Shown here in pieces: positions 1-8,536 of a DNA stretch of 64,000 nt (position 1 is its first letter; each line of letters starts with the position of its first letter). The translations under genes were made by a program, and so were the position numbers. The notes beneath the pieces were generated by a model. It saw only the letters and a list, made by a program, of their open reading frames with translations, did no database searches and was not told the DNA's origin. Source of the DNA: Natronosporangium hydrolyticum (GTDB taxonomy: Bacteria; Actinomycetota; Actinomycetes; Mycobacteriales; Micromonosporaceae); the NCBI RefSeq assembly GCF_016925615.1, contig NZ_CP070499.1, positions 496,001-560,000 of the forward strand. The letters are read 5' to 3'.

Positions 1-695
1 GTGGCGCCGCCGGCCCGGCCGGCGTCGAGGAAGACCTTGCCTTCGCGCTCTTCCAGCAGGTACGCGGTGGTGGCGAGCGCCGGGTCGAGCCGTTCCGCGC
101 GTGCCGCTAACGCCCGGGTCGCCGCCGCCACGGTGTCGACCGGCGCCGGGGCGGCGACCGGCACGTAGACATGGAGCCCTTTGGCGCCGCTGGTCTTCAC
201 CGCGCCATCCAGGCCGGCGTCGGTGAGCACCTGGCGGACCAGCGCCGCGGCCGTCACCGCCTGGGCGAACCCGCCTGGCCCGGGCGGGTCGAGGTCGAGC
301 ACCAGATAAGGCTGCTGATCTGGTGCTTCGACGGTGACCAGCGTCGGGTGGTACTCGACCGCCCGCTGGTTGGCGAACCAGAGCAGCCCTCGCCGGTCGT
401 CGCAGAGCGCGTAGCGGACCTCCCGACGCGACGACTCCGCCCACATCGACACGCTTCGTAGCCACGCTGGCGCGTACTTGGGGAGGTTTTTCTGCATGAA
501 TGGTGGCTGCCCGGGGCGGGCCCGGATCACCGACAGCGGCCGGTCCCGCAGCTGCGGCAACAGCCGGTCAGCCACCGCGTCGAGGTAGTCGACGAGCTCG
601 CGTTTGCTGACGCCCGCGTCCTCGAACAACGGCTGGTCGAGGTTGGTCAACCGGACTCCGGCCCGCTCCTCGTCGGCCTGCGTTGGCTTGGCCAC
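1..695 (-). CDS. ligD: LigD-type DNA polymerase/primase domain protein (3' end outside window)
   Basis: Prim-pol domain of the actinobacterial non-homologous end-joining system, which fills in or extends ends during Ku/LigD double-strand break repair. The visible ~231 residues carry the family hallmarks LVLDLDPP (metal-binding acidic pair), KTSGAKGLHVYVP (nucleotide-binding His) and an FANQRAVEYHP segment. The start is GTG at 695-693, preceded by AGGAGG about 5 nt upstream, giving MAKPTQADEERAGVRLTNLDQ. The reading frame is open to base 1, so the C-terminus lies outside the window. I cannot tell whether it is a stand-alone polymerase-domain protein or is followed by nuclease or ligase domains. 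It is divergent from the PhzF gene. Confidence 0.85.
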   Translation of the reverse strand, partial: MAKPTQADEERAGVRLTNLDQPLFEDAGVSKRELVDYLDAVADRLLPQLRDRPLSVIRARPGQPPFMQKNLPKYAPAWLRSVSMWAESSRREVRYALCDDRRGLLWFANQRAVEYHPTLVTVEAPDQQPYLVLDLDPPGPGGFAQAVTAAALVRQVLTDAGLDGAVKTSGAKGLHVYVPVAAPAPVDTVAAATRALAARAERLDPALATTAYLLEEREGKVFLDAGRAGGA

Positions 696-766
696 CGACC
701 CTCCTGACCGTTCGCCTACCGTTGGCACCATCATGGCAGTTGGGTCGGACCGAGGGAGGACGAAAC

Positions 767-1624
767 GTGCGGCGCAGATTCCAGCAGGTCGACGTCTTCG
801 GCAGCGAACCGTTCGCAGGCAACCCGGTGGCGGTGGTGCTCGACGGCGACGGGCTGTCGACCGAGCAGATGCAGAGCTTCACCCGGTGGACGAACCTCTC
901 CGAGGCGACGTTCGTGCTGCCGCCGACGACGCCGGGGGCCGACTACCGGGTGCGGATCTTCACGTTGAGCGGGGAGTTGCCGTTCGCCGGCCATCCTACT
1001 TTGGGCACCTGCCATGCCTGGCTCGCCGCCGGGGGTTCGCCGCGGGAGCCGGAGACGGTGGTCCAGGAGTGCGGAGTTGGCCTGGTGTCGATCCGGCGGG
1101 ATGCGGGTTCGCTCGCGTTCGCGGCGCCGCCGCTGCGCCGGTCCGGTCCGGTCGACCCGGCGCTCACCGGTCAGTTGGCGGCGGTGCTGGGGATCGACGT
1201 GGCTGAGATCGTGGCGGCCGAGTGGGTGGATAACGGGCCGGGCTGGGTGGGGGTGCTGCTCGCCGACGCCGAGTCGGTGTTGCGGTTGCAGCCCGACTTC
1301 CGCCGGTACGACGGCGACGAGAAGCTCCACGTCGGGGTGGTCGGGCCGTACCCGGCCGGCGCCGAGTGCGCGTTCGAGCTGCGGGCGCTGCTCGGCGGCG
1401 CCCAGGGGCAGATGATCGAGGACCCGGTGACCGGCAGTCTGAACGCGTCGGTGGCGCAGTGGCTGCTCGGCAGCGGTCGGGCCAGCGCACCGTACGTCGC
1501 CAGTCAGGGGACCCGGCTAGCGCGCCGGGGGCGAGTGTGGGTCGACCGGGACGAGGACGGGACGGTGTGGGTCGGCGGCGCCACGGTCAGCCCGATCGTC
1601 GGGGAGATCGAGTTTCCCGCCTGA
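767..1624 (+). CDS. PhzF family isomerase/epimerase-like protein
   Basis: PhzF-family protein of 285 aa with two diaminopimelate-epimerase-like halves. Members isomerise small substrates such as the phenazine precursor DHHA, and most are of unknown specificity. Visible hallmarks are the N-terminal VDVFGSEPFAGNPVAVV, the catalytic-Glu segment NLSEATFV, the GHPTLG motif and the C-terminal EDPVTGS motif. I chose GTG at 767, which has GAGGGAGGA just upstream; the frame is open further upstream but that part is arginine-rich and does not resemble the family. It ends 7 nt before a perfect long hairpin. No phenazine genes are nearby, so the substrate is unknown. Confidence 0.88.
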   Translation: MRRRFQQVDVFGSEPFAGNPVAVVLDGDGLSTEQMQSFTRWTNLSEATFVLPPTTPGADYRVRIFTLSGELPFAGHPTLGTCHAWLAAGGSPREPETVVQECGVGLVSIRRDAGSLAFAAPPLRRSGPVDPALTGQLAAVLGIDVAEIVAAEWVDNGPGWVGVLLADAESVLRLQPDFRRYDGDEKLHVGVVGPYPAGAECAFELRALLGGAQGQMIEDPVTGSLNASVAQWLLGSGRASAPYVASQGTRLARRGRVWVDRDEDGTVWVGGATVSPIVGEIEFPA

Positions 1625-1631
1625 GCCCAAG

Positions 1632-1691
1632 CTCGAGATCAAGGTGAGCCACTGGCTGCTACAGCAGCCAGTGGCTCACCTTGATCTCGAG
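1632..1691. terminator. Long perfect hairpin, probable bidirectional terminator
   Basis: Arms 1632-1660 and 1663-1691 are exact reverse complements (29 bp) with a 2-nt loop. It lies between the convergent ends of the PhzF gene and the phosphoesterase remnant, as expected for a bidirectional terminator. There is no U-tract, which is common in actinobacteria. The arm contains GATCAAG, also present in the arm of the hairpin at 58018-58082. Confidence 0.75.
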
Positions 1692-1709
1692 TGGGGGTGG
1701 GGGTGCGGG

Positions 1710-2640
1710 CTACTCGTCGACCCGGACCGGGTCGCCGGCCTCATCCAGCACCGGCAGGCCCCGCTCATCCGTCAGCAGGCCACCGGTGACCGAGTTGTCC
1801 TGCCAGGGCTCGTTGTTCCAGAACGGGTCTGGCCGCTCTGCGAGCACCTCGAAGGCGAGATGCTCGGTGGCGACCTGGCCATACCGGTCCACACTGGTCA
1901 CCTCGGCGACGTGGACGCCGAGCGGCAGGTCGGTCGGGAGCTGCACCCGCCACACGTGGCTCGACTTCTCGGCGATGTAGCTCGCGGCGACGCTCTGCGG
2001 GTTGCCGGGCCCCCGCTGGTTGCCGCGGGTCTGCTGCCATCCCTGGTTCCGCTCCTCGCCCGATTCGCTGACGAAGGCGTAACGGGCGGTCTGCATCTGG
2101 CGGACCACCGAGTACGGGTCGGAGTAGTCAACTCCGAACCGCACCGCTTCCCCTTCGCCATCCTGGGTACGGGTCAGCGGAAGCGGCTCGCCGTCGTTGA
2201 TCCGTACCGTGATCTCGGAGTCCCGGGTGCTGTTCCACACGTTGGCGGTGAGGTAGACCCCCTCGTCGAGGTCGGCGGGGGTGAAGAGTTTGGTGTCGGC
2301 GAGGTCGTTGATGTTGACCGGCGGCACCCCGTCCCGGGAGTTCGGGTTCGCCGCGGTCCACTCCCGCAGGGTGGTGAACCAATCGCGATACTGCGGGGTG
2401 TTGAACGACACCCACATCTGCCGGTCGGTGCTGTGCCCCGAGGCGTAGTACGCCTCGGTCTAGTCGCTGCCGGAGAAGTGGAACATCATGTAGCCGCGCG
2501 GTTCCCCGAGCCGGCCGAGTGACATCGGCACCCCGTCCCAGTCGAGGTCGCCGGAGTACCACGACCCGGAGGGGGCGCCGTGGGTGGGCGCTATCCATAG
2601 AGGGATCGAAAACCAACGCTCTGACCGGGGATCGGCCACG
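1710..2640 (-). pseudogene. Remnant of a calcineurin-like phosphoesterase (C-terminal domain only)
   Basis: The frame ending at 1710 translates to what I judge to be the C-terminal beta domain of secreted calcineurin-like phosphoesterases, with segments such as SGSWYSGDLDWDGVPMS, GEPRGYMMFHFSGSD and TANVWNSTRDSEITVRI. An in-frame TAG at 2462-2460 interrupts it inside the conserved block. Upstream of about 2640 no metallophosphatase domain (no GDxHG or NHD motifs) can be found, so the N-terminal catalytic part is missing. An ATG at 2417 would allow a 235-aa C-terminal fragment, but I read the whole as a decaying gene. The family assignment is from memory of the domain's appearance. Confidence 0.65.
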
Positions 2641-2839
2641 GTGTGGCGAGTAAGGGAAGGTGGGTGGGCAAAAGATTGAACGATGGCGATGGCGTACCGA
2701 TGGTGCGTCGTGTCACACCTACCCTCCGTGGCCGACTGGGCGGCCGGTGTCGTTCATCCGGTCGTTGTGTGCTAGATAACTCCGGTTTCCCCGGGCGAAT
2801 CGGTTTCGGTCACAGGTTTCGGGGTTACAGTCCTGCGGC
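2641..2839. other. Intergenic stretch between phosphoesterase remnant and Stealth gene
   Basis: No plausible gene on either strand. It is locally less GC-rich than its surroundings and holds the likely promoter of the Stealth gene at its right end. Confidence 0.4.
2826..2831 (+). promoter_or_regulatory. Putative -10 hexamer TACAGT, leaderless start
   Basis: TACAGT ends 8 nt before the ATG at 2840 and no Shine-Dalgarno sequence is visible, so transcription may begin at or next to the start codon. No clear -35. Confidence 0.4.
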
Positions 2840-4696
2840 ATGGCGGGTGACGCACAACCTCCACGTATCGACCGCAGTCGACCCCAGCAGCGCGCCTACG
2901 CGCGGCAGGCGCGGGCCGACGTGCTCGTCGGCCGGATGTACGGCCGGGTGATGCCGGCGCGGCTCCGGAAGTATCTGCGACGCTCCACCACGCCGCAGAT
3001 TCGGCAGGCAGTCCGGGACACCATCGGGCGGGTGGTCACGGCCGGTTCCAGTGCGGCCGAACCGGTCCGCTCGGCGCCGCTGCTGCTGCGCAAGCGGAGC
3101 AGCTCGGTCGGCCGGGGGGCCACCATCGTCAGGTGGCGAAAGCGCGCGATGCTCGCCACCGTCGTCAGCGACCTGACCCCGGTGCAGGCGGCCCGGCGCA
3201 ACCTGGCGACAGTCCGTGAGTGTCTCGACGCGGCCGGCATCCCCTACTTCCTGGTCCGGGGTTCGGAGGCGATCCGGTTCCGGGTGGCGGTGCCGGCGTC
3301 CCGGCGGGAGGCGACCGGGCGGGCGCTCACCCGGGCGCTGGCGAGCCGGGCGCTCTACCTCCAGCGGATCGAGCACGGTGGGGAGCCCCGGCTGGCCACC
3401 GCCCATTCGATCCGGGCCGCGGTCAACGACGACTACCTGCGGGTGATGCAGTTCTTCACCGACCCGGCCCACTGCCTGATCCTGGGCAACGGGTTCGGCT
3501 GCGAGATCGAGTTCTGGCGGGAGGAGACCGAGGGCGACCAGCCCGGCCAACCCGGCGAGGGGGCCGCGGGCGACCGGGTGCTGCTGGCGCCCCGGGCGAA
3601 CCTGTGCAGCGACGCCGTCCGGGTGGCAGAGCCGGCGGTCGCCGTCCCCGAGTCTGTGCTCACCCCGTTTACGCCGCGGCACCGGGGCGAGGTGCCGAGT
3701 TACCCGAGCCGGGCCGCGTTCGCCGAGCCGATCTACTCCGACGTCACCTTCCCGATCGATGTCGTCTACACCTGGGTCGACGGCGAGGACCCGAGCTGGC
3801 AGCAGCGCCGCGCCGCGGTGGCGGGCACCGCCTACCACCGGTTCGCCGCCAACTCGGCCCGGTTCATCAGCCACGACGAGCTGCGTTACTCGCTACGCTC
3901 GGTCTGGCTGAACATGCCCTGGGTGCGCACCATCTATCTGGTCACCGACCAGCAGGTGCCGCACTGGTTGGACACCGAGGCGCCCGGCATCCGGGTGGTC
4001 GACCATCGGGAGATCTTCGCCGACCCGAGCGTGCTGCCGACCTTCAACTCCCACGCCATCGAGACCCAGCTGCATCACATCCCGGGGTTGTCGGAACACT
4101 TTCTCTACCTCAACGACGATGTGTGCATCGGTGCGCCGGTGGTGCCGGAGCTGTTCTTCCTCGCCAACGGCGCCAGCAAGTTCTTCAAATCGCCGGCGCT
4201 GGTGCCGATGGGCAAGCCGGACCCGGAAGACATCCCGTCGTCGGTCGCGGGCAAAAACAACCGGCGGCTGGTGGAGCAACAGTTCGGCACGCTGCTGACC
4301 CACAAGATGAAGCACGTCCCGCACGCCCTGCGGCGTAGCGTGCTCAGCGAGATCGAGCAGGAGTTCGCGGCGGATCATCGGCGGACGGCGGCCAGCCGGT
4401 TCCGGCACGACACCGACATCTCGGTGACCTCGTCCCTTCACCACTATTACGCCTTCCACACCGGGCGTGCGCTGCCCGGCGACATCCGGTATTCGTACTT
4501 CGACCTGGCGATCGCCGAGACCGCCAGTCGGCTACGTGGTCTGCTGGCGCGCCGCGACCGGCAGGTTTTCTGCCTCAACGACACCACCACCGAGGACGGG
4601 GACGGCACTTCGCAACGTGGCCTGGTGCTGCCCTTCCTGGAGACCTATTTTCCGCTGCCCAGCCCCTTCGAGCGGGCCGACGCCGCTGGCACCTGA
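2840..4696 (+). CDS. Stealth family sugar-phosphotransferase (capsule/teichoic acid synthesis)
   Basis: A 618-aa member of the Stealth family, which transfers hexose-1-phosphate units during exopolysaccharide or capsule synthesis and is related to GlcNAc-1-phosphotransferase. The conserved regions are visible in order: CR1 DVVYTWVDGEDPSW (around residue 308), CR2 FISHDELRYSLRSVW through FLYLNDDVCIG, CR3 around FGTLLTHKMKHVPHALRR, and CR4 near YSYFDLAI and RQVFCLNDT. The N-terminal ~300 residues form a basic region followed by an unassigned domain. Its last 165 bases are antisense to the end of the convergent TagF-like gene. It opens the surface-polymer island. Confidence 0.85.
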   Translation: MAGDAQPPRIDRSRPQQRAYARQARADVLVGRMYGRVMPARLRKYLRRSTTPQIRQAVRDTIGRVVTAGSSAAEPVRSAPLLLRKRSSSVGRGATIVRWRKRAMLATVVSDLTPVQAARRNLATVRECLDAAGIPYFLVRGSEAIRFRVAVPASRREATGRALTRALASRALYLQRIEHGGEPRLATAHSIRAAVNDDYLRVMQFFTDPAHCLILGNGFGCEIEFWREETEGDQPGQPGEGAAGDRVLLAPRANLCSDAVRVAEPAVAVPESVLTPFTPRHRGEVPSYPSRAAFAEPIYSDVTFPIDVVYTWVDGEDPSWQQRRAAVAGTAYHRFAANSARFISHDELRYSLRSVWLNMPWVRTIYLVTDQQVPHWLDTEAPGIRVVDHREIFADPSVLPTFNSHAIETQLHHIPGLSEHFLYLNDDVCIGAPVVPELFFLANGASKFFKSPALVPMGKPDPEDIPSSVAGKNNRRLVEQQFGTLLTHKMKHVPHALRRSVLSEIEQEFAADHRRTAASRFRHDTDISVTSSLHHYYAFHTGRALPGDIRYSYFDLAIAETASRLRGLLARRDRQVFCLNDTTTEDGDGTSQRGLVLPFLETYFPLPSPFERADAAGT

Positions 4697-6373
4697 GGTT
4701 CCTGCCACGGCTAGCCGGGCCTGTGCGACGAAACCCTCGGCGTAGCGATCGGGCGGGAAGTCGCCGAGATAATGGGTGCGAGCTGCCCGCCGCGCGTCGG
4801 CGAGCAGGTCCTTCCCGACCAGGTCCTTCCCGAGCAGGGAGGCCACCGCGTCGGTTAGGTTGCTGGCGTCGGGCTGGATCACGTAGGCGGCCGAGGCGAG
4901 CGGGAAGGTCCGCACAAATTCTGCCCCCTCGCCGAGCATGTCGGTGATGGCGAACGGTTTGCCGGTGTAGAGGAAGTCCGAGGCGACGCTCGAGACATCG
5001 GAGACCATGGCGTGGCTGGCGTCGATGCATTCGAAGAGGCTGAGTTCGGTCGACGCTGCCGCGCCCCACAGGTGGCTGCGGCCGGTACGGTCCCGGTCGG
5101 CTGCGAGTAGCTGTTCGATCCGGTGGAGCAGCACCGCAGACCCGCGGTCCCGGGTGGCGAAGGGGTGGTGACGCAGGATCACCGTAGCCCCGTGGCGAAG
5201 CAGCTCCTGGACGATCTGTTCGCCGATCGGCAACGAGCAGTAGTTGACGTCGTTGTAGAGCCCGATCCAGGTCGGAGCGTAGAGCACGGTGGGCTCGGGC
5301 GGGGTGGTGTCGCCCGGCTCGACGACGGTGAGGCTCTCCACCTGTGGCCGGCCGACGATCCGGAACTTCTCCGCCGGGATCTGCACTCCGTTCGCGGCGT
5401 ACCGGTCGATAGCGGCCTGGCCGGCCACGAAGATCTGGTCAAACATGGCGGTGACCGGGTTGAAGCTCGGCGCCTTGTCGCTGTCACCGTGCAGCAGCTG
5501 AATATGCTGCAGTTCAGCGAACCGGACACAGTGGCTGTTTTTCATGCCGTTGTTGACGTAGAAGGCGGCCCGGACACTTGGCACTAGCGCGGCGTCCAGC
5601 GCGGCCAATGACGGGCACACCACCACCGGTGCGGTCGTCGCGGCGCTTATAGCCTTCCGCGCGTGCCCTTCGCGGAGCACGACGAAGTAGGGCTCGCCGA
5701 TCCGTTCCAGATAGGGCAGCCACATCTGGGCTTGGTACTCCATCCCCGGCGGGGCGCTGAAGTAGAGAATGAACCTCGGGTTGAGCTGTGTCAACGCCTC
5801 CCGCAGCCGGAGCAGGTCGGCGCCGCGGTTTCGGCGTCGCCGGTCCCAGGCGTCGGCGAAGAGCATGCCTGAGCCGACCAGCGCGGCCACCGTGAGCACC
5901 GGTGGCAGCCAGGCCAGCGGCGACCACAGCCCAGCTAGACCAACGGACACGATCAGCGCGGTGGTCAGGCCCCACACGCACTTCGCGACCGACCGGGGGT
6001 CGAGTCGCGGCTCGGCGAGGGGCAGCCCAGTCGCCCGGTAGCGCGGGCCGGCAATATCGCGTAACGGCGCCTCAGTCAACAGCAGCCCCAGCAACACCGC
6101 CCCTGACAGCGCCGTCAGTAGACCGGGCATGGCCGTGCCGTAGGCGGCGGCGAGCGAACCGGCCGCCACCACCGCACGCGGTCCGATGTGGCGGCCGAGC
6201 GGATCCCGAAAGGTCACCCAGCCGCTGACGAGTAGGGACGCCCAGCCGGCGGCCAACCCGGGCCCCGCGGTGGGCAGCAGGAGCAGCAGCGCGAACGAGG
6301 TCAGGGCGAGCACGGTCGGCCCCAGGGTACGGAGGGCGCGCCGGGCAAGTCGGCGGTCGAACGGGGTGCCCAT
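4532..6373 (-). CDS. TagF/TagB-like CDP-glycerol glycerophosphotransferase, membrane-anchored
   Basis: Polymerises or primes poly(glycerol/ribitol-phosphate) from CDP-activated units. N-terminal ~200 residues hold several hydrophobic segments; the C-terminal part is the glyphos-transferase fold with ILYFSAPPGMEYQAQMW, FYVNNGMKNSH, HGDSDKAPSFNP, VLYAPTWIG, ILRHHPFA and SDVSSVASDFLYTGKP, the last including the conserved Ser-Asp region. ATG at 6373 is chosen because GAGG lies just upstream and the SDR stop is only 5 nt away. It is a paralogue of the protein at 34718-36418. The last ~55 residues extend past the paralogue's end, lie antisense to the Stealth gene and have no family character, suggesting loss of an original stop codon. 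Confidence 0.85.
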   Translation of the reverse strand: MGTPFDRRLARRALRTLGPTVLALTSFALLLLLPTAGPGLAAGWASLLVSGWVTFRDPLGRHIGPRAVVAAGSLAAAYGTAMPGLLTALSGAVLLGLLLTEAPLRDIAGPRYRATGLPLAEPRLDPRSVAKCVWGLTTALIVSVGLAGLWSPLAWLPPVLTVAALVGSGMLFADAWDRRRRNRGADLLRLREALTQLNPRFILYFSAPPGMEYQAQMWLPYLERIGEPYFVVLREGHARKAISAATTAPVVVCPSLAALDAALVPSVRAAFYVNNGMKNSHCVRFAELQHIQLLHGDSDKAPSFNPVTAMFDQIFVAGQAAIDRYAANGVQIPAEKFRIVGRPQVESLTVVEPGDTTPPEPTVLYAPTWIGLYNDVNYCSLPIGEQIVQELLRHGATVILRHHPFATRDRGSAVLLHRIEQLLAADRDRTGRSHLWGAAASTELSLFECIDASHAMVSDVSSVASDFLYTGKPFAITDMLGEGAEFVRTFPLASAAYVIQPDASNLTDAVASLLGKDLVGKDLLADARRAARTHYLGDFPPDRYAEGFVAQARLAVAGTSGASGVGPLEGAGQRKIGLQEGQHQATLRSAVPVLGGGVVEAENLPVAARQQTT

Positions 6374-6378
6374 CTGCC

Positions 6379-7086
6379 TCACATCCGAACGACGAGGTTC
6401 TGGCTGTCGACGTAGCGACCGACATCCGAGGCGAGCATCTCCAGCACCGCGGCGACATCTTCGGGCTGCATGATCGTGTGCGGGTCCTCTTCGGGCGCCA
6501 GGGTGCGGCGCAGATCGGTCGCGCACCGTCCAGGTGAGATGCACACCACCCGGGTGCCGTGGATCGCCAGCTCTTCCCGCATCACCTCGGTCATGGCGAT
6601 AAGGGCCGCCTTCGATGAGGAGTATGTGAGCCAGCCCGGCCGGCCGGTCATCCCGGCGGTAGAGGCGATGTTGACGATGAGTTCGGCTTGGTTGCCGGCG
6701 TGCAGCAACTCCTGCACGATCGTGAACGGCGCGTAAAGGTTGATGCCGATGGTGCGCTCGAAGTCCGCGAACGAGGTTTGATGCAGCGCCGCCGGCGCGG
6801 TGAACCCGGCGTTGTTGACCAGGATGTCGATGCTGCCGTGCCGATAGACCAGGTCTTTGATCATCCCGACGATTTGGGCCCGGTCCCCGAGGTCCACCGG
6901 GTACGGACGGAGCTGTTTCTTCAGGTGGTTGGACTGCTCCAGGTAGTCGATGGCCTCGGTGAAGCGGGCCGATTCCCGAGCCACCAGCACCAGGCTTCCG
7001 ATGTCGTTGTCGGCGGCGAGGAACCGGGCAGCGGTGGCGAGCCCGATCCCCCGGGAAGATCCGGTGATCATGATGGTCTTACTCAC
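6379..7086 (-). CDS. Short-chain dehydrogenase/reductase, probable ribulose-5-phosphate reductase partner of TarI
   Basis: A 235-aa classical SDR: TGSSRGIGLA (NAD(P)-binding, residues 8-17), NNAGF, and catalytic Ser-Tyr-Lys in NIASTAG and WLTYSSSKAAL. It starts with GTG at 7086 and overlaps the upstream cytidylyltransferase gene by 8 nt, indicating translational coupling. In Haemophilus Bcs1/Acs1 an IspD-like cytidylyltransferase and an SDR are fused to make CDP-ribitol from ribulose-5-phosphate, so the pairing here suggests the same role. The exact substrate is inferred from context, not from the sequence. Confidence 0.75.
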   Translation of the reverse strand: MSKTIMITGSSRGIGLATAARFLAADNDIGSLVLVARESARFTEAIDYLEQSNHLKKQLRPYPVDLGDRAQIVGMIKDLVYRHGSIDILVNNAGFTAPAALHQTSFADFERTIGINLYAPFTIVQELLHAGNQAELIVNIASTAGMTGRPGWLTYSSSKAALIAMTEVMREELAIHGTRVVCISPGRCATDLRRTLAPEEDPHTIMQPEDVAAVLEMLASDVGRYVDSQNLVVRM

Positions 7087-7768
7087 TGCGGGCCTCCCGG
7101 CTCAGCAGGTGGGTCGCCAGCGCGACATCGGTGGGGGTGGTTACCTTGAAGTTGCGGTCGTCGCCGTCGATGAATTCGACGGGATACCCGGCCACGCTGC
7201 AGAGGGTGGCGTCTTCGGTGAAGGTGCGCTGTGCCGTTTCGGCGTAGCGGTGGGCCGCAACCAGGCTCTGCTTGGCGAACCGCTGCGGCAGTTGGACGTT
7301 GCGCAGGGTGGACCGGTCCAGTGCCCCGGTCACGCGGCGGGTCTGCGGGTCTACCGGCGCGACGGTGAACGGGATCGGCAGCATGTAGCTGACGTTCTCG
7401 GCGGGGTGGGCGATTAGCCGGTCGAAGTCGGCGGTGCTGACCAGCGGCCGGGCGGACTCGTGGATGACGACCTGGTCAGCCTGGCAGTGGGGCAGCATCC
7501 TGGCTACCGACTCGTGCCGGGTACGGCCAGCGGGTACGTAGCTGACCGGGGTGGCGATCGAGAAGTCGATGACGATCTTCTCGATCTCGTCGCGCCAGCC
7601 GTCCGGGTAGTTCAACACGATCTGCTCGATGGCGGCGCACCGGTCGGCGGCCACCAGGGCGTAGACGAGAATCGGGATGCCGTTGACATGGACCAGCTGT
7701 TTCGGGCGTCCGGCCGCCACCCGGGCGCCGACGCCGCCGTTCAGCAGCAACAAACTGTGCACGCTCAC
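7079..7768 (-). CDS. IspD/TarI-like cytidylyltransferase (probable CDP-ribitol synthesis)
   Basis: A 229-aa nucleotidyltransferase of the IspD/TarI group. The pyrophosphorylase signature LLLNGGVGARVAAGRPKQL sits at the N-terminus, followed by YVPAGRTRHESV, VVIHESARPLV and a C-terminal FKVTTPTDVALA segment, as in IspD. Its coupling to an SDR and its position beside TagF-like and TagD genes make ribitol-phosphate activation for a wall polymer more likely than the methylerythritol pathway. The start may be GTG 7768 or the GTG at 7762, the latter better spaced from GGAG. The 200 bases upstream hold no gene. Confidence 0.75.
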   Translation of the reverse strand: MSVHSLLLLNGGVGARVAAGRPKQLVHVNGIPILVYALVAADRCAAIEQIVLNYPDGWRDEIEKIVIDFSIATPVSYVPAGRTRHESVARMLPHCQADQVVIHESARPLVSTADFDRLIAHPAENVSYMLPIPFTVAPVDPQTRRVTGALDRSTLRNVQLPQRFAKQSLVAAHRYAETAQRTFTEDATLCSVAGYPVEFIDGDDRNFKVTTPTDVALATHLLSREARSE

Positions 7769-7969
7769 TCCAACCGGCGGGGGATGGTTCCGGTGGTGCG
7801 GTCAGCGCGCGACGGCGACGTGCGTGCGGCGTTCAGGTGGCCAAGGGGCGCCCGTCAGGTGTCCGGCAGCTGAACCGCAGCGGAAGCGTACGATGCGAAT
7901 GTTTCCCGCTTGGATCGATTTGGTGACGAGCGGTGAAGCCCGGTGTGGCGCGACCGGAGAGCCGGGAGG

Positions 7970-8386
7970 CTACTTCGCGGTGGTGGCGGTGCGGCGCTGG
8001 GTGGAGGAGATCCCGGCGGTGTAGGGCAGGAACACGCACGAGACTCCGACGTCGCTGAGCCGCTTGCGGTAGTCCTCATACTTCTCGTTGCCGTACCAGT
8101 CGTCGCCGACCACCCACACGTCGAAGCCGATCCGTTCCCAGGCGTCGTACTTGTCGGTGGTGAGCTGCGGGATCGCGAGATCGACGCCGCGGATCGCCCG
8201 GACGATCTCCAGGCGCTCCTCGAACGGCACCGTGGGGCGGACCTGCTTGTAGTGCTCGACGAGCTCATCCGTGCTCACGGCGACGATCAAGGTCTCGCCC
8301 AGCGCTCGGGCGTTCTCGATCATGCGCAGGTGGCCGCGGTGGAACAGGTCGAAGGTGCCGCAGGTGTAGACGACTGGTCGCTTCAC
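7970..8386 (-). CDS. tagD: Glycerol-3-phosphate cytidylyltransferase (TagD-like)
   Basis: A 138-aa nucleotidyltransferase that would make CDP-glycerol from CTP and glycerol-3-phosphate, the substrate of TagF-type enzymes. The signature YTCGTFDLFHRGHL (HxGH-type motif) is at the N-terminus and the second motif GISSTQR is near the C-terminus; the length matches the family. It starts with GTG at 8386, giving MKRPVVYTCGTFDLF. It is on the same strand as the TarI/SDR/TagF genes and separated from them by 200 bases. Confidence 0.85.
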   Translation of the reverse strand: MKRPVVYTCGTFDLFHRGHLRMIENARALGETLIVAVSTDELVEHYKQVRPTVPFEERLEIVRAIRGVDLAIPQLTTDKYDAWERIGFDVWVVGDDWYGNEKYEDYRKRLSDVGVSCVFLPYTAGISSTQRRTATTAK

Positions 8387-8520
8387 GTCAGACTCGATCC
8401 CGGGGGGTTGGGGGTTGCCTGAAGGTTTACCGGTAGGTTACCGGACGGCGGCTCGGCGCAGCACGCGCCGGTAGAGTGCGGATTCATATTGATCAGCGAC
8501 GTGGGCTCGGGCGTCGCCGC

Positions 8521-8530
8521 AGGAGGAGGA
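8521..8530 (+). promoter_or_regulatory. Strong Shine-Dalgarno that fixes the start of the first ATP-grasp gene
   Basis: AGGAGGAGGA ends 6 nt before ATG 8537. The frame is open further upstream, but only the ATG start yields the VSRLKASRRPG N-terminus shared with the homologue at 11536. Confidence 0.6.
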
Positions 8531-8536
8531 CCGGCG

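Noticed and set aside
7079-7768. IspD of the methylerythritol pathway
   Set aside because: Motifs fit the wider family, but coupling to an SDR and the TagF/TagD neighbourhood favour a TarI-like role; no other isoprenoid precursor gene is adjacent.
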